In this document: positions 9,429-22,441 of the stretch, piece after piece
Layout of the letters: each line of letters starts with the position of its first letter
Position numbering within the stretch: position 1 is the first letter of the stretch
Assembly: GCA_021399435.1 (NCBI GenBank)
Contig: JAJTUP010000003.1
Coordinates: 2,480,001 to 2,544,000, forward strand
Reading direction: 5' to 3'
DNA: 64,000 nucleotides
Origin: Diaporthe sp. PMI_573
Lineage: Eukaryota > Ascomycota > Sordariomycetes > Diaporthales > Diaporthaceae
Notes under the pieces: generated by a model
Database searches by the model: none
What the model was told of the DNA's origin: nothing
What the model saw: only the letters and a program-made list of their open reading frames with translations
Translations under genes and position numbers: made by a program

Positions 9429-12400
9429 CTACAACTCATCCTTCACATTCTGTGTGGCGTGCTTCACCTCCTCAGTTGCCTCTGAAGCTATGCTCGCAGC
9501 TGTCTCGGAGGCAGCACTGGCGAAGCTGCTCGCGGTGTCGGCAGCTCCAGAGTAAGCGGCCGCGAGTCGAGAGAAGACGCTCTCGCTGAAAGTTGGCTCC
9601 TTGCCCACGAGCAACTCTGAGACAATGCTGCTGACCATTACATACTGCTTGGAAGCTTCCTCTGAAGCAGCAGTCGCATAAGCTCCTGCCGCACCGGTGA
9701 CCGCATCCGCGCTGCCACCGACTGCCTCCGTCGCAGAGCCGACGTAATCGCCCGCAGCACTGTACATGCTCTCATACCAGGGAGTAGGGGTAGCAGCTCC
9801 GTAGATTTGAACGCTAACCTGGTCCAAGACCGCGTTCCAATTCTCCTGAGCGAATGTACCAGCGGCCTCAGCTGCCTGGGCAACGTTGTCATAGCCAGCG
9901 GCTGCAGCCGAGCTCACATTTTCATTGAATACAGACGCTGCCGCCGAGGCGTTCTCCCCAACAACAGAAGCTGCCGCTGAAGCATTTTCCTGGGCAACTG
10001 AAGCTACTGATGCGGCAGATTCGCTAGCGACTGAGGCGGCAGATGAGAGGGTTCCAGCGAAGTCTGTCGGCGTGGGCGTCGCAGTCATGGAGCTGAAGGC
10101 ATTCGACGCGGCGGCCAGGAACTCGGAGTATCGAGCTTGTGCGATGCCGAGACCAGCATAATAGTTGTACTGCGCATTTTGCAGAAGCTTTTCAGCATTT
10201 GCGCCCGCTGCGGCGGTGGCTGCAGACAGGGATTCCCCAGCAACAGAGGCCATAGACGAGGCGGTTCCCGAGATGTCTGTTGGTGTGGGAGTTGCCACAC
10301 CAATCGCAATTTTGGCGCTCTCATACTGCGCTTCAGCCCATGATCTTCCCTCATTCAGCCTGGAGGTCGCGATTGACTCCACATGGACCCAATCCACTAA
10401 GGTAGGGATGGAGGGGAATGCACTCGTGGTCGTAGTGGCGAAGAGACCATGCTGGGCGGCACCGAGGGCAGCATCCAACTGCGAGCTGGCAGCAGCGACC
10501 GCATTGCTGTAGGCGGCAGTCACTGAACTGAGGAGTTGCTCATGAGCAGGTTTGGGAGTAGCGCCCACCTGGGCAGACACCAGTGATAATGCATCAGAAT
10601 AACGCGCAGCAGCTCCGGCTAGAGCGGCAGAGTAGGCTGAGCTGGCTGCCGATGAAATAGTAGCAGGGATATCAGATTGGATCGCAGATATAACACTGCC
10701 GGCAGCCTCGAAGCTGTCGTCTTCCAATATCGGCTGGCGACTGGGCACCGACTGGGCAGCAGCCCCCAAAAACGCAGGTTTGACAGTATCAGTGGCCGGT
10801 GGCGCCTCAGGCTCCTCAACGGCTGACACGTCGGCTTCGACAGGCTCAGCCACTTCGTCAACCGGCACATGAGCAGTCCCTGGGTCCTCAGGTTGAGCAG
10901 CTTCGGTGGCCTCGGTAGTGTTACCAACAAAGACAGGAGTTTCTTCCAAGACGGCGCTTGAGGCCTCAGCGATTTCGGGGGTGTCGGTTTCGGCACTCGG
11001 AGCGATTGACGTGGATGCCTCCTGGACGACACTTTCAGCCGACTCGGAAATTATGCTCGCCACAGACTCGACTTGTTCAGTTGCAGTGGATGCACTGTCC
11101 TGGAGCTTCGTGGTCGTGTCCTCGTCCCCAGCCGGGACAGGCTCCTCCGCCGGGGTGTCAGGTTCAGCTTTGACTTCAGGTGCAGCTGCCGCAGCTGCCG
11201 CCTTTTCTGCTTCTTCGGCAGCAATCCGTGTGACTTCGGGGTCGAAGTCGTCGGAGTCGTCGAGAGCAATTATCTTCCAACCAGCTACCTGCTTCAGGCT
11301 TGCAAGCTCCCGGGCCGCCGATTGAGCCAGTTCCATAGCCTGGCCTTCAACAGTCAGTCCCTCGTTCTGGGCAGACTCCAGCCCGGGGTGGGACGTGATC
11401 AGGTTCTTGAGCTCGGCCTGCCACTCGTCGAAGCGTTCCCTGAGGAGATGGTACTTGGCCCAATCCTTGTAGGTGACACCATCCATCCACGCCCACTTCA
11501 TGCCAATCTTTTGCAACGCTAGGTCCCGTATGCTGTCGAGGATCTTGAAATGGTCTTCGGCGAACTTGGTGACGCTGATCTCTATCTCGGTCTCGTAGTT
11601 CGTTCTCCAGTTACGGATGTCCTGTGACCTTTCCTTGATTTCCAGTCCAGCCTTCCGCACGGCTGCGGTTACCTTCTCCTGAGCAGCCTCAGGGGACTGG
11701 GAGCCGCTCTTGACTTCGCTCACAATGCCCTGGATGCCAGCCTTCAATGTTGCCAGCTCCGTGTCGACGGTCTCTTTCAGCTGCTCAACCAGAGACTTGC
11801 CCATGGTATTGGCTTGTCTTTCAATCATGCGTTTGGCTATCTCCTCGATGCGATCATCGATTTCAACAGCACCCTCGTCAGCAGCCTTGGCATATTTCTC
11901 TTGCCACGCTTGGAGGTCCTCTGCGACAGTCTCGCGCGCGATCCGGCGGACGTCACTTTCGTTTGGGGCAACGTCCGGGGCAGGGATCTGCTCGCCACCC
12001 AGCTTCGTCTTTGCTGCCGTCTCGCTGTGGACTGCGGGTTCCTCTGAGCTTGGCGGTGCAACGTCGGACGAGGAGCTTGGCTCAACAGTGGAGGATGTGA
12101 CTTGGCTGGAGACGGGCGTGGCTGACGCGGATGACGCAGCTGATGTTGGCTTTGTTAATGTCGAGTCTGCCTTTGCCGCGGTGCTATTGCCATCAATCAG
12201 TTCAAGGGGCCCAGCACATCGAGACCGTCATGCGACATACCTGGAAACAGCTTCGGTGGCCTTCTGCGTGTTGTTACCGTTGTAACGCCCGAGCCTCTGG
12301 CCGATCTTCAATAGCTGAGGCTCGACATTCTCCGTGTAGATGGAGCGGAGCTGTGGCCAGACGGTCCCATCTAGGAAGACAAGCGTCTTGTTCCAAGCCC

Positions 12401-13213
12401 AGACAGCGGAGGGAACAGCTGTCTCGGTGGTAAATGTAGAGGCGGCGGTGTATCCCTGCTGCGCGTAGGGCTGTACAAACACGTAGCTTGGCAGAAGGTA
12501 GTCGTGGTACGTCTGGAGGGCATTCGTCCTCGCGACCTCGTAGTATGGCGCAACGATCGAAGACAGCTGGTCGACATGAGGAGCGAGGGTCTGGTCGTAT
12601 TTGGCCTGGGCGAGAGCTTGGTACTTGGTCAGCTCTGGCTGCAGATTCTTCTCCCATTGCTCCTTGCCGAGCGCTTGGGCCTGGGCGACACGAGGAGATC
12701 CGTATTTGGTGGCATAAGCCCAGGAGGGCGTCAAGACTCTCTGGTCGACTGTCTCATAGTACGGTCTCGCAAGCTCGACGTAAGGAGCAGCGTATGTATG
12801 GTAATAAGGCTCGACATGGGGAGAGACAGCATGCTTCAGTTGGAAGTACGGTTTGCAGATCCGGGGCGCGGCGTCGTCGCACTCCTCGAGTGTGGCCGGA
12901 CACCGGAAGAGAATGCTCAGAATCGAGTACCAGGTAAATAACCTGCCAGGGCTATCTGTCAGCAATTGACACCAGTGACAAATCGGCATGTGCGAGAAGA
13001 GCTTCAGCTCTTGAGGGGGGGGGGGCAGCCGTACCGAGCAAGCACGCTGAAGAGCCACGAGAGACGCCCACGACGCGGCTTGGGTGTTGACCTCCTCTGA
13101 GGCGTCGCGGTATGGGTGGTGATGGAAGAGCTGAAGCCATTCATGCCATTCACGCCGTTGAGGCCTTTTTTTGTCTTGGCGTAGCCGTTGGCGGAGCCAT
13201 TTGCGTGCTCCAT
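9429..13213 (-). CDS. Large Ala/Ser-rich repetitive protein, 1211 aa, function unknown
   Basis: Exons (complement) 13213-13035, 12942-12241 and 12183-9429 (introns 92 and 57 nt) join in frame to 1211 aa. The N-terminus is polar and basic (residues 1-55). It is followed by a hydrophobic segment built across intron 1 (WLFSVLARLFTWYSILSILF), which could be a membrane anchor. Residues about 80-290 contain Tyr/Pro-spaced helical repeats (PYY, APY, LPSY). A Ser/Thr-rich linker, then a charged coiled-coil-like region (about 350-520), an acidic Pro/Ala linker, and a C-terminal half of 15-40-residue Ala/Ser repeats follow, several with the phrase TPTPTD. Such amphipathic helical repeats resemble lipid-surface proteins. 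I recall fungal homologues carrying the misleading label 'transcription factor hoxa13', but no homeodomain is present here. It is divergent from Doa10. Antisense open frames in this gene are compositional shadows. Confidence 0.82.
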
Positions 13214-15134
13214 GGCAGCGAGGCTGCAATCAGCAGGGGACCAAGGTCGAGGAGCGCGCGGGACGTGGCCGGACAATCACGAGACAGTGCAGTGAGCTCC
13301 CGAGTCAGGGTGGCCTCTCCGGACCAGGTATGGGTTGTCAGTCTCGAAGCGAGGGCTACGATGCGAGATCAGTCAGTTGTGCATGAGACCAGGAATTGAT
13401 ACCAAGGGGACGACGTGTCCGGGCAGTGTGCAGCGGTTGTTGGTGTCCTGGGGAGGAGGGGATGGTGCGAGACAAAGACGTGAAGAAGCCGAGTCGATCT
13501 TGCGATGAACCCGGACGACCGAGGTTTTGCTGGTTGGGCAATTTGCAAGGTGCAGGGGCCTTTGCTGCAAAACAAGCCTGCAGCAGCAGGGGGGAGCTCG
13601 AACGTCAGTGGCGCCTCCGTAGTGGGACTGGACTGACCTGGCAGGCCTGGCCAGCACAACTGGTGGGCAACTTGCAAGTGGGTAACCTGGGGGCACGGAG
13701 ACCATCCAACAACAGACACGGATCACATAGAGAGCCGCACACCATCCGAGCAAGATGTCAGTTGCAAGCGAATAGCGACGAGACGGAGGGACCAGACGGG
13801 CAGAAATGTCTGTCTGTTTTGTGACAGGTTGCAGATCTCGGAAAGCCGAAACGAAGGGCTCAGGAGGGGCAGAGGGCGTTATATTCCGTTTCCTGAGTGC
13901 CTGTGCCTAGGTTGATGCACCAGAGTAGGTGCCAGGTGCAATTGCACACTCGGTGATGGTGTGCCAAGCCACATGTCCAAGATTTTTCTCAGGCTTCGCT
14001 CCTCTAGCACAAGATGCACCTATCTGCTTATTACCTAGGCAGCAGATAGTCTATGCAGATAAGGCCAGGCATATGGTAGGTGGGCAGGTGAGCAGCTGAA
14101 GGAGACCGCTGGGACCGTCCGGTACAACCTTGCCAGCATCCGAACAGTCCCCCCCTCCCAGTACAGGTGACATGACAAGACGTCATCAGCCTGTCTGTGT
14201 TGGGATGTTTGCTTGTTGTTGTCTCTTTGAGTTGCAGCCAACTGTTTGCGGCCGGTTGAAGGAGTGCATGGCCTGTTAGGACTAGCAGACAAGCTGACAA
14301 GGCGTCATCAACCCAGCATCAAAGGCAGAACGGACGAGGCCACCGACAGAACAAGCCTGCCACTGGACAACAACATCTCTGCCGTCTCATATGTGCAGCC
14401 GACCGTGTTGTGACTCTCCCAGCGCATACAACAACATTACCTAGGCATTGTACAAGGGGACCACGGCAGGTGTTTCTGCCATGTGATCGCCTTGTTCTCC
14501 AAATATCAGGTAGTAGGCGTCGGTGTGCTGGGTGCTACTGTGTAGGTGCTAGGTCTAAGTGCCTGGGTCGGTGTTCCACCCGATACCCACCTATCGATAA
14601 GCTCCCCTCACCGTCGGAGTTAAGATCTAGGCCGGTTCCTCCAGATCCCTGCTCCTCTCCTTCCGCGGTCCGCTAGACTGTACCACAATAGACCCTCAGC
14701 CTTTCGACATCAGTCGGTTGGCCAACCATCCTTTCCTTTCAATCCATCGCCTGCGGCAGCCATACTCAGACATCCGCCTACATACCTGGTAGGCATTGAT
14801 GCTGTCCCCCAGCAAGTCCTAGAGTGCTCGCTCGCATCTCTCTAGACCTCCCAGCGATCCCTGCGTTTACCTACGGACGTCAGTCATTTGTCACCATTTC
14901 TCCGCCGCCGTATTTGGGACACCTCGACATCTCAGCGCCTCTCCCACCCTCCGACCATCCACGAGACTGTTCCGCCTGTACATCGTTCTGGGGCTGTCAC
15001 TGTGCATCACCAGACGACGCCTTCGAAACTCGAGCAACAAGATCCGCACAAAGAACTTGCCGAGACTTCACATGAACCTCCCGTAGCCAGCTTCGCTCCA
15101 GAGGGGCACTGCCCCAAGACAACCATCGCACAAC
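13214..15134. promoter_or_regulatory. 1.9 kb divergent intergenic region
   Basis: The region separates the start codons of the Ala/Ser-rich protein gene (-) and the Doa10 gene (+). It is free of a supportable gene and contains pyrimidine-rich stretches before 15135 and scattered cctaggt/accta motifs, for example near 13906, 14031, 14439 and 14549. It most likely holds both promoters and long 5' leaders. Specific factor sites cannot be assigned. Confidence 0.45.
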
Positions 15135-18100
15135 ATGGATCAACACCATACGTTCGAGCCTTTGCAGGCCGAACCGAGGCGCCGGCGCGTCTCAACAGGC
15201 GACCCACAGACTGATGCCCTGCTGAGGCGCACCCCCTCCGGACACACCTCTGCGCAAGATGCCACCTCACAATCCGATCCCGACACCTGCCGAATATGCA
15301 GAGGCGAGGCGACCCCAGACGAGCCGCTGTTCTACCCTTGCAAATGTAGTGGCAGCATCAAGTACGTCCACCAGGACTGCCTGATGGAGTGGCTCTCCCA
15401 TTCCCAGAAGAAGCACTGCGAGCTGTGCAAGACGCCGTTTCGCTTCACCAAGCTATACGCCTCGAACATGCCCAAGACCGTTCCCTTCTACGTCTTTATC
15501 AGCCACATCGCAAAATACTTGTTCCGCAATATGCTGGTCTGGGCCCGGGGTGGCTTGGTCCTGATGGTGTGGCTGGTCTGGCTGCCCTACCTTATGAGAA
15601 GAGTCTGGTCTGCACTGTTCTGGCTCAGTGACGAGGGCCTGGGACCTGTCTTTGGGAGATCTGAGGCCAGCAGTGTCCTGGGCGAGAGTGCTGGGTCGAC
15701 GGCCGGTGCGGCTACGTGCCCATCAAGCCCCCTGCATGCGGCAACGACAACCGCAGCCTCGCTGCAGGCCTTCATGAGCCACATCCCTCGGAGCAGCACT
15801 GCCATGACAACTACAACTCTCTACGGCATCAACATCACGTCCGACAACCCTTTGTCCAACATCCTCCTCAACATGTTCTTGGGGACGTTCTACATCGGTG
15901 GCACCGCGTCTCGCACCAACACGTCAGCCAACTTGCAGAACATCGCCCCAGCGACTGCTGCACACCAGCCCACGCTCTTGAGCGAAGTTGGATTTCTTCA
16001 GAAAATTTCTTCTTCCTCTCCGGCGCTCGGCAGTTTCGCAATCGACATCCTGGAGGGACAAATCATCACCGTACTGGTGATTATATGTTTCATCCTGATC
16101 ATCCTCGTCCGGGACTACGTCGTCCAACAACAGCCAGATTTAAACATGCGAGCTGCATTTGCTGCCGCGGAGAATGCCGCGCCACAAGAGAATGCCGCGC
16201 CCCAAGAGAATGCCGCACCAGTCGCGGCTATGCCCGACCCTGCAGGAGCATTGCGCCCAGAAGATATCGACAGGCTTCGCGGCCCCGAGGCACGAGACAT
16301 CGAGTTTGGCGATGGAACACTAGACGGCAACGACGAAGACGCAGACGCCCCCTGGACTGATACTGATGAGCTCCACGGAGATGCAGCAGCTGATGGTCAG
16401 ACCCTCTCACGGGTTACGACACGAACCCCTGATAGCCGGTTGGAAGAAACTTCACAGCACAATATGAGCACGCAAACGACGTTAGCAACTGTGCCCAATG
16501 CATCAGATGCTCATGCCACCGAGGTTGGGAGAAGCACGGTGGACGAATATGTGAGAATTCATCGCGCGGCTGCAGGGGACCCAGAAACGATCATCAACAT
16601 TATTCACCAAGAGAACCTTGAGGACCGGCTTGCCTACTTTGTTCAACTTACTCAATCTCAGATAAATCGGAAGCGGCCGGAGATACATACGGAGGAAGAG
16701 GAGTCGTCCAGCCAGATGGCGGAGTGGGGATCAGAGCCGGAGTGGGCGTGGGCAGAAGACGCACAAGAGGAAGGGCATTCTGGTAAAGGCAAGACGCCAT
16801 TGACTAATGGATCATCGGACGTAAGAGGTGAACAGAGCCACACGTCTAGGCCGCGATCTGCCACGGATGGACCGCAAAGAGTTGGAGGCATCAACCCCTT
16901 GGGCAATAACAATTGGTCGTGGCCAGATGCTTCTCTGGAGTCTCCGCGCGCAGACCCTCGACAGTCACCTACCCTAGGAATGCCTCCCCCCTCCCACGGG
17001 ACGTTTCCCGAGGAAAATGGCTTGGCCTCGCAACCTTGGGCGTTTGCAACACCGCCATCAAGCACGTTGGCGGAAAGTGCGCCGTCGAGCTCCCAGGGCC
17101 AGACGCCGGGATCCTCTGAGGTTGATGATGTCCCTGTGAACGAGCTGAATCCTGAACACGGGCACATGTTAGATCCGGCTGTGGAAACTGGTCGACCTCT
17201 GGATTGGGAAGCTCTACCGGACTTCAACGCGCCGCTTGAAGTGCAACCAAATGAAGACGCAGAAGATGTTGGAGAGCTGGCGCAGGAACAACCCCAAGCG
17301 GATGGGCTCGCACGACGCCTCGCCGACTTCATGTGGCGTGACGTTGAAGCGATCCCCGCCCACGAGCTTCCGCCTCTGCCGGATGCTGCTGACGAGTTCT
17401 TCGACCATGACCAAGATGCGGCCGCTGCAATTGCACAGGATCCCCTACCAGAGCTCCAGGATCAAGAGCAAGACCAAGAAGTGGCTGCAGCAGGAATCGA
17501 TGCAGAAGCTGAGGCCATTGAAGACGCTGAAGATTTGGAGGGAATCCTCGAACTTCTTGGCATGCGTGGCCCAATTGCTGGCCTATTCCAGAATGCCTTG
17601 TTCTGCGCGTTTCTGGTTTCCATTACACTCTTCCTTGGTGTGTTCTTGCCCTATAACCTAGGACGCCTAGCCATTTGGTTGGTTGCCAATCCGGCTCGAC
17701 CTGTTCGCATCCTCTTCAGTCTTTCCAAGTTGGTGCAGGACACAGCGCTACTCTTGATGGGATTCGCGTCCACGCTAGCTTTTGGTGCTGTGGACACGCT
17801 CTTCACTATTATTAAACCCCGTGCGACGCGACCAGAGATGATCAGCCAGTCGATACGAGGCTCGTGGAATATGACCGAGAATGCTTTCCAGAGATTACTC
17901 GACAGCATGTGGACAGACCTGCCATTTATATCGGCCGACGAAGTCCGCAATTTTTCAACGGTCAGCCATGTCGCTTTGATTACACTGAAGAGCCAGGTAG
18001 CGCTTCTACTCACCGCGCTCGGGAAATCGATGCTGTTTCTCTTTGGGGGTGACTATTCATCCAAGGCAGCCGAACTCGGCTCGTGGGCCGCAATCGCTGC

Positions 18101-20419
18101 AACTACGGCATGGCAAGGCTTGGGTGATCTACCCAGCCTTGTGTTGAATCCGACCTCATGGGTCATCGACCTTGGTGGCTCTGAAAGTGTGCCGCCTTTG
18201 AAGGCCGAACTTGCGTCCTGGAGTGCCATGGACCGAGTCTGGGCCATCTTGGGCGGGTACGTCGCACTGTCCTTTTCCGCAGCACTCTATCTTGGTCGCG
18301 GCGGACCCATATCCCCGGGGCGAGTTGGGCAAGAGTGGGAAGCAACCTTGATAGACGCATTGAACCAAGCAAGTGGCGTCATGAAGGTAATCCTCATCAT
18401 CGGGATCGAGATGCTCGTGTTTCCGCTGTATTGCGGGCTTCTGCTGGATATTGGACTGCTGCCGTTGTTCGAGAACACGACGATCATGTCCCGTGTGATG
18501 TTTACGGTCAACTACCCTCTCACTTCCATTTTCGTGCATTGGTTTGTCGGCACAGGGTACATGTTCCACTTTGCTCTGTTCGTGTCCATGTGCCGCAAGA
18601 TAATGCGCAAGGGAGTGCTCTGTAAGTTCATGTCTCTTCAACCATGTTTCCCCTCTACGGACCTTTACTTACAACATCGGTTTCAGACTTCATTCGCGAT
18701 CCCGACGACGCCGAGTTTCACCCCGTACGAGATGTTCTGGAGCGAAACGTGACTACACAACTGCGGAAAATCTTGTTTTCTGCTTTTGTATATGGCGCAC
18801 TAGTCATCGTCTGCCTTGGGGGTGTCGTGTGGGCTCTGTCTTATGGGTTTCAGAACGTGCTTCCCATCCACTACTCTTCCAACGAGCCTGTCCTGGAATT
18901 CCCGATCGACTTGTTGTTCTACAACTTTTTGATGCCCCTTGCTGTCAAGTTCTTCAAGCCAAGTGACGGGCTTCACGCCATGTACACCTGGTGGTTCCGC
19001 AAGCTGGCCCGCACCTTGCGCCTGACATGGTTCTTGTTCGGCGAGAGAAAGCTTGACGAAGAAGGAACAATTCAAATGGCTCCACCACAAGGTGGCCATG
19101 CCTCACCGTTATGGAAGAGAATGCTTTTGGAGGTTGATGGCAACAAGGTCATACCGAAGACATGGAAAGGGACCTTTGAAGGTGGGAAGGCGAAACCCGC
19201 TCTACCGCTCAGCCCTCAAGAGCTGGAAGACACCAACGCGAGGAAGGCTGCTCTAGTGCGCACCCACCAGCTTATTCCGGATGGACGCTTCGTGCGTGCT
19301 CCAGCCTCGGATCAAGTGAAGATACCCAAGGGCCAAAGGGTCTTCTTGGACGTGACGGAAGGTAATCAGAGGCAGGATCGCATTGAGCAGCCGGGTGTTG
19401 ATCTTTACTCCACCCCCCAGTACCAATTCGTCTATGTTCCACCGAACTTCCGACTTCGCATATTCCTATTCATCCTATTCATCTGGATATTTGCCGCTGT
19501 GACGGGTCTGGGATTTACGATTATCCCCCTGCTTTTTGGTCGCTGGATGTTCCGGTCACTGATCCCTGACCGTATCCGTACAAACGACATCTATGCCTTC
19601 AGCATTGGCATTTACATCCTCGGTTCTGCCGCGTACCTTTTGTTTCACCTCAAGGACATCTACAAGAAGGCCAAGAAGCGGGTGGCCATCACCACATCAC
19701 ACATCCTCCAACGCGAAACGCTCCATCGCGCTGCAGCTGTTGCGACCCGTGCAGCCAAGCTCGTCTACGCGTACTTCTTCCTGCTAGTCGTCTTCCCACT
19801 CATGGTTGCCAGCATGATGGAGCTGTACGTCTTGATACCCTTGGACACATATATGTATGGGGCTGTCGTATCGAAAGGTGCAACCCCCGACAGCACTCTT
19901 CTCAGCGTCCAAAACCCTCGTCACACAGTTCGGGTGATGCAGTCCTGGACGATCGGCGTCATCTACCTCAAGCTCGCTGCTCGATACGTCGTCGCCTGGC
20001 ACCGCGATAGTCGTGTTGCAGCTGCCACTCGTGCTGTGCTCAGGCGGGGTTGGCTGGAGCCCGACGTCAAAGTCCTCACCCGCGCATTTGTCGTGCCGGG
20101 TCTGTCAGTCTGGGCCATAGCAATATTTGGGCCCCCACTGCTGGCGAGGGCGTGCATCGCGTACGGTATGACCGCGGGCATAGACCCTGGCAACGACGCA
20201 GCGGTGGTTCTTGTGCACCGGTTCTGTTTCTTCGCTGCGCTGCTCAGCGCGATTGGTGTGGCGATGTTGCGCAGTATGCTGGGTGTGTTCCGATCCTGGA
20301 GGGTCAGGATTCGCGATGAGGCCTACCTTATTGGGGAGAGGCTGCACAACTTTGGCCTGGGGCAAGCTGGGCACGACCCACAGAGAGAGAGCAGGAGAAC
20401 TAGAGTTGGTTTTGACTGA
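15135..20419 (+). CDS. DOA10: ERAD E3 ubiquitin ligase Doa10/MARCH6 (RING-CH)
   Basis: A polytopic ER/inner-nuclear-membrane ubiquitin ligase that would mark misfolded or short-lived proteins for the proteasome, as yeast Ssm4/Doa10 does. Exons 15135-18621 and 18687-20419 (65-nt intron, GTAAGT...CAG) give 1739 aa, the expected size. The N-terminal RING-CH (C4HC3) finger is complete: C52, C55, C69, C71, H79, C82, C95, C98. Hydrophobic segments follow from about residue 118 onward, with a second group in the C-terminal two-thirds that would form the TEB4/Doa10 core and the last helices. Two long acidic, low-complexity loops interrupt the membrane part, between about residues 340 and 790. One carries a six-residue repeat (QENAAP) near 16170-16225. 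The gene is divergent from a large repetitive, possibly membrane-anchored protein. No frameshift or missing zinc ligand is seen. Confidence 0.95.
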
Positions 20420-22441
20420 GTGAATAAACCTAGGGATGCTATCATCGTGGCATTCGCCGTGGATGATGGGCATATGTGGCATTGATCATCATGGCCTTTT
20501 ACATAGTATTTCTTAGACACACCACGAGGCGAAGCCGGCCCCAAATGGCCTATGTTGAGCATGAAGGAGTACATGACCCGTGCTTCGAGACGCTCGAGTC
20601 TTGTAAAGGTAGAGCAGCACAGACAGTCGCAGTGACTGACCTGCGAAAAACACAAAATTGAAACAATGACAATCCGAATACCTAAGCTGGGAGCCCTCGA
20701 TTTGAAGCGCCGACTTCGTGACGTGGACGGAATTAACTAACAGTTCCAAACCACACAGCCAGTCCCATTAGGCGTGCTGTGGTGTAGTTCTTGGATATCA
20801 CACCCACACCGACCTGTCTCTACATCTCTCCATAATTTGACAGTGTTATTCCGTCGCCTATGATCGTTTCTTTCTCTTTTTTTCCGGGCGGCGATGTCGT
20901 CAAACCATGGCCAATGGTAGTTATGCTGCTCACGTGTCCGCAGGGGCTGCAGGCCAAGAATATTCCAAGCATCGGCCCCTGGCACGTTTTCATCGGCAAG
21001 CGGGATGACACGTCTCATTCTTGGTTTCTCGCTCTTTCGGTTCCCGGCGTGGAACGGATCGCCGTCGTCTATCTCTTAGGTTCTTGGAGATGGCGGCCCC
21101 ATTTACTGCTTATGATCGATCAGCTGTGCTCCTCCGGCTACTGCGCCGCAACATGCCATCGTGAGATGAAAGGAGTACGAACCACGTCTTTTCCCTGGGG
21201 AGCTCCAGAACCTGCGAACAACGCAAACGGGGGGCAACTTTTCTGTGCATGATGCTCTTTCCGCATTGACAGAGCGGACAGACCGATCTTGGAGCAGACA
21301 TGATTGCCAATTCTAGGCTGCTTCTCCCCTGAGGACCTGAGCGGCGTCGGAATGTCTAGCCATGAACACTGTACCATAGAATCGTAGCAGAGCGGTATGC
21401 TCGGCTTCGTGTCTCTTCGCATTCGCTCTCATGTGTCCGCTACTCACCTTCATCCGCGCCAAGATGCAGTCCTCCTACGCCGTGGGTGTTTGGCGCCCCT
21501 GCGACAACGAGCTATCACCTCGTTGCACAGGGCCGACGGTGAGGTGAATCCAACCGGGTCAACTCACATACCCGCCCAGCTTTGTGATCTCCATCGCCGT
21601 AGCCAAGTCTGCCTCTCATTGGGCACTTGAAGAAAAATACCTCACGGATCCCGATGGGGGCGGGCGGTCCTGTAACAACCACTCCATAATATTTACACAA
21701 ATAGCTCCCAACAGCAGGCCCTCGCTCTGCACAGTAGTTACCACAAGCACAATTAGTGTTCTATTTCTGGAAAGAGACTAGTTCTCCGGCGCACCTAGGC
21801 TTTCGAGAGGTTGGCTGTAGAAAAATACGCGCGCACTGGCGAGCCAGTAATTAAGAAATATTTATCCAAGGCGTCTAATTTCGCGTGTGGGTTCGGCGTA
21901 TGCCGTATGGCTATACTTTGTCTTCTGCAGCTGCATCCACAGTGTATGTTTTTAGAGGTTCGGTATCTTGAGAATTGGCTTGTGTGGTTTCAACCCTTGT
22001 ATTTCCTGTACTTGAAACGCACTCACTACTCGCTTATCATTGAAACAGTTGCGCAATCAGTCCCCTAGTACTTGGCGATTTGAGTCAAGCGCCTTGGAAA
22101 TGGGTACAAGCTTCAGGGCCGGAATTTTGGCAATTGCCAATTGGTAAGTAAGCATTTGCCTCTGTGACGGACCAAGACTTTTAATTGCAACATTAACCAC
22201 ACAAATCACTATACTTTACGCGCAAAGATGCCGAGGACGGATTTAGATCCCTTTTTCACGTGCTAAATGGGAACGCCCGTGTCGCGATCGTCATGAATTT
22301 GTGGATTCACTGTGCTCTTGTCACCGAGATGATATGAAGGACCGGGTAGTTCACGCTCACCGATAATACACCGACCATGTGTCATTGTTAATTTTTAATA
22401 TTATGCCCGGCTTCTTGGAGTTGAAGGCGGTCCGCAACCTA
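20420..22441. other. Gene-poor interval downstream of DOA10
   Basis: Only short open frames without domains occur. Nothing with splice signals plus protein-like composition was found, and no repeat was noticed. Confidence 0.35.

Noticed and set aside
10906..11325. Open frames of 115-190 codons on the plus strand across 10.1-12.3 kb
   Set aside because: They are antisense shadows of the Ala/Ser-rich coding repeats, whose codons rarely give stops on the other strand.
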